A stretch of 64,000 nt of DNA from Datnioides undecimradiatus. Its lineage: Eukaryota; Chordata; Actinopteri; Lobotiformes; Datnioididae. Under the pieces are notes generated by a model. The model was given only the letters and a program-made list of their open reading frames with translations, had not been told where the DNA came from and did no database searches. Within the stretch, counting starts at the first letter, position 1. The number at the start of each line of letters is the position of its first letter. The stretch is from contig WARS01000010.1 of the NCBI GenBank assembly GCA_008933995.1, positions 11,244,238 to 11,308,237 of the forward strand, written 5' to 3'. Made by a program: the position numbers and the translations under genes. Positions 61,346 through 64,000 of the stretch are shown here, piece by piece.

Positions 61346-62774
61346 ACTGCATGTTGCTAACCAGACCAGCTTCATGCATCAGCTTGATGTTGAAATGTCA
61401 CCTGGGTGTCCCTGAGTCTTCTCTAAGTCTTAGTTATTCCTAATTATTCTGATTACTGTGAAAATACGTTGCATAAACGCTCGGCACAACCTCGTTTTAG
61501 CGTTCGTGTAGCTGTTTTGGGGAAATGAGCATCACGTACACTGACACATTTGCACTGATCCAAGGAGTTCAGGGTAAAAGGAACGTTGCAGCCGGAGGTC
61601 AGCAGTGATGAGGGAAAATGTAGTTTGTTAAAAATGGCCTATTTGTGGCGCTTTTATCCAAAAAAATGCAATCAGTTCTCCCTTGGCTCATTGCCGAACT
61701 TTCCATTAGATGGAAAAAAAAAAAAGGTGTGTTATATATTTTCTTAAATACATCTGTGTTCTCACGCAGCAATAGCAGCTCCTACCCTATTCATGCCCTG
61801 GCTTGGTATGAAACCTGACACTAGCGCCATATTTGAGTATGTGCATGCATATTTCTTTGTCCATAACATGTGAATGTATGTGTGTGCAGGAGTGGGGGTG
61901 GGGGTTGTGGGTGCGTTTGCGTCGGCACAGATTGCTCATGAAATATGACCGCTGGAAAAAGTTTCCTGTCCACCTCCTCCACCTTGAACTCCAATCCATT
62001 ATCTCCAGGTATCAAATTCATCCCAACAGGTGTAGTGTGTTAAACGATATGGGCCCGTGGCAGCCTGCCACAGAAGCCGGGATGAAAGAGAAGCACGAGA
62101 TCAAGTGCGGAGCGCCGGCTCCACTTATGCACACAAACACACATGTACCTGCAAACCTTACACGTTTCACAGGGGCCCTGTGCTACAGTTATCACCCCAC
62201 ATCATCTGCAGCTGTGAGGGAAGTGAGAGCGTCACGCCATGACAGTCATCCGATGGAAGTTTAGCGAGTTTTCTTTTCTTTCCCGGGCTCAAGTTTTGTA
62301 GACATATTGCATTGTGCGATACACTCGTGCTCTCTGATTGGCTGGGAAGCTTTTAACTGTGCTTTCCTCAAACATCATTTTTCTTCCATATCCTGAAGCA
62401 TCCGATCGATAGAGCGGGAGTCATGTAGACAGAAGAAGACAAAGTCAGATAAGTAAAGTCTCACATCTGTTTCTTCCCTGCTGTTTGTGGAGACGGGCAA
62501 GGATTGTTAGTTCCTTGCCTGTACTTTTTGCCTTACAGTACTGGAAATAAAATAGTTTAGACTCATCGACTCCTGCTTAACTCTGTCGCTATCAAACAAC
62601 AGCTGATTGCAACTTCCTTCAGACTTTAATTCTGTAATATGGTTCAATTCGTCCATATGTTACAGTAAATGGCTTTTGGAGTTTTTAAAGCTGCCATAAT
62701 CAATATGTGTATTTTGATAATTAGTCGAATGACAACGTGCACTGTAACACATATTGCTTCTGGTGATGTTTCAT
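61346..62774. other. non-coding stretch, no gene seen
   Basis: Nothing codable is supported. The + strand frame at 61833-62264 (143 codons) lacks domain or splice support. There is a G-rich run at 61894-61911 (GGGGGTGGGGGTTGTGGG), three tracts only, so not a full quadruplex motif. Poly-A occurs at about 61713-61724. Confidence 0.5.
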
Positions 62775-63170
62775 CAGACCCCTGCACTTCCCCTGAGCTC
62801 TGAGGAGCTTTATAGCTGCTTTAAGCTCACTGTTTTGGGTCACTCTCACCCCTCTGATAGCTTTGCCGGTGACAGCAGGAAGCAGTTTTCAGCTAAAAAG
62901 CACTAAAACCCCCAGCGTTCACTACCTGTCCAGCACCGAGCAACAGGACGGACGGAGTTAGCGACCAGTTGGTGAACAAATTGAGCATGCAGCAGCGAGG
63001 GAGGCAAATAAAGTCCCTCAGGAGCTCATGGAGACTGAAAAAGAGCTGAGGGAGTGTATTGACCCCCTGTTTCAGCCAGAAACAAGAGTCCAGCTGTTGT
63101 TCTGAATGTTAATATTACTCTATGATTGCTGCATGAGTGACTGTGCAACTCATTGTTATGTTTACAGTTT
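62775..63170 (+). repeat. dispersed fish repeat family B, copy 2
   Basis: 'CTGCACTTCCCCTGAGCTCT', 'AGCTCACTGTTTTGGGTCAC', 'TCACCCCTCTGATAGCTTTG', 'CAGCTAAAAAGCACTAAAAC', 'CCTGTCCAGCACCGAGCAAC', 'AGGACGGACGGAGTTAGCGA', 'GGAGACTGAAAAAGAGCTGA' and 'TTGATTGCTGCATGAGTGA'-type ends (here 'TGATTGCTGCATGAGTGACT'). This is the better preserved of the two copies and matches, from memory, a common percomorph repeat. It is non-coding, with no terminal repeats visible. Confidence 0.65.
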
Positions 63171-64000
63171 ATTGCACTTATTATTACCATGCAGGAACAC
63201 GTTAGTGTGCATAAAATTTAAAATTTCTGAAGATCAATGTGTTTTGTTTTGGTTTTTTTATTTTCTTTGTAGCAATTTTTAGGAGCACTAATTCCCCCCA
63301 AAAAACCACATTTAGGCTCATCTGACATGAAAAGAATCCAATCCTACTTAAAATGTTTTCCATTCATAGCATTCATTAAACTAATTTCATTCATATTTGA
63401 ACGAGAAGTGCTTTTAAAAGGGTACGCCGCATTGTGAATGATAATAATAATATTAATAACACTGTGCTGATTATTTAACCATGGTGTAGCCTTTTCACAA
63501 CATCTAGTGAGAATTTAATTCAGCCCTTGCAGGGCTATAATTGTAACCTCTGAAGGTTTGTGCCCATCCGCATGTTCCTGGAGATGATTAATGACATGAA
63601 GGCATTCGGTTGGTTATAAGGAGGATAAATGTCTAGTTTTAAGCGTTAATGGATGACATCTTATTTTTGTTCAATATTAAAATTCCTGCCCAAGTTGTAA
63701 CAGGTTTTTTTTTTTTTGGTGTGGAATCATCAGATGTCTCACTTGATTTTGAGAAGAATGAGTCTGGGACAGGACTGATGAAACGACTTCTATTTTTATG
63801 TTATTTATTTATTTTGTGATGCATGTTTCGGAGCACGAGTGAAAGAGCTCCAGTCAGAACCTATTTATTTACTCATGCTAAGCCCAAGTCCCTAGTGTTC
63901 ATGCGCGCCGTTTGATGGGGCCAACATCACTGACGCCTTGTTGCAGTGATGGGTGGGAGTGGTGGGGTGGGGCACTTACCACCCCCCCAACTCACACACA
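63171..64000. other. non-coding stretch, no gene seen
   Basis: AT-rich unique sequence, poly-T at about 63706-63717, and a potential G-quadruplex at 63951-63972 close to the window edge. The last 50 bases, with G-rich then C-rich runs, cannot be interpreted without the flanking sequence. Confidence 0.5.

Noticed and set aside
1..64000. CRISPR arrays, operons, riboswitches, phage or plasmid features
   Set aside because: The sequence is vertebrate nuclear DNA. No regularly spaced direct repeats or compact coding arrangement is present.
1..64000. microRNA and standalone tRNA genes
   Set aside because: I looked for well-known seeds and mature sequences (let-7, miR-9, miR-124, miR-137, miR-153, miR-218) and for intact A and B box pairs and found none; only the B-box-less SINE relic at 16139 is tRNA-like.

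Overview
The window reads as nuclear DNA of a ray-finned fish, most likely a spiny-rayed (percomorph) teleost. The basis is the repeat content: a Tc1-like transposon with the usual fish internally repeated inverted repeat, a hAT transposase relic of the ZMYM1-like/DUF4371 type, a TTAA-flanked element with perfect terminal inverted repeats, a worn tRNA-derived SINE, and several anonymous families that I recognise from memory as common in teleost genomes. Composition is AT-rich with CpG-poor stretches and many (CA)n, (TA)n, (GA)n and (CTT)n tracts. No bacterial, organellar or viral gene organisation is present. The long open frames are short, lack recognisable domains, and often start at non-ATG codons, so almost all of them are chance frames.

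No complete protein-coding gene can be supported. The window looks like the intergenic or giant-intron territory of a gene-poor, regulation-rich locus. Two places look transcribed on the + strand. The first is an 81-base block at 30961-31041 with a good 3' splice site, a near-ideal 5' splice site and one open frame, which fits a small alternative cassette or alternative first coding exon. The second is a GA-rich, relatively CpG-rich block ending at 54163 in a clean splice donor. It looks like an untranslated first exon and promoter, contains a six-codon upstream frame with an ideal Kozak context, and lies 0.4-1 kb downstream of a cluster of TAATTA-type homeodomain cores. If it is real, the last ~10 kb of the window would be its first intron.

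Layout: 1-15.6 kb is non-coding DNA with one old repeat near 4.1-4.5 kb and a retroelement-like fragment at 11.6 kb. From 15.6 to 33 kb there is a cluster of four copies of one dispersed repeat family in both orientations, a SINE relic, a hAT-type non-autonomous relic (26.5 kb), the Tc1 relic (28.9-29.7 kb) and the candidate exon. From 33 to 46 kb there is non-coding DNA with a probable dispersed repeat (35.3-35.7 kb) and the largest microsatellites (37.6 and 43.6 kb). The TTAA-flanked element lies at 46.35-47.08 kb. The 53.1-54.2 kb interval is the candidate regulatory block and first exon. From 54.2 to 64 kb there are two related dispersed repeats (55.6 and 62.8 kb) and the hAT transposase relic (60.8-61.35 kb).

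I found no previously undescribed system. The items most worth following up are the candidate 81-base exon, the candidate first exon with its upstream frame, and the intact-ended TTAA element. All identifications rest on reading and memory of family consensus; no search was run.
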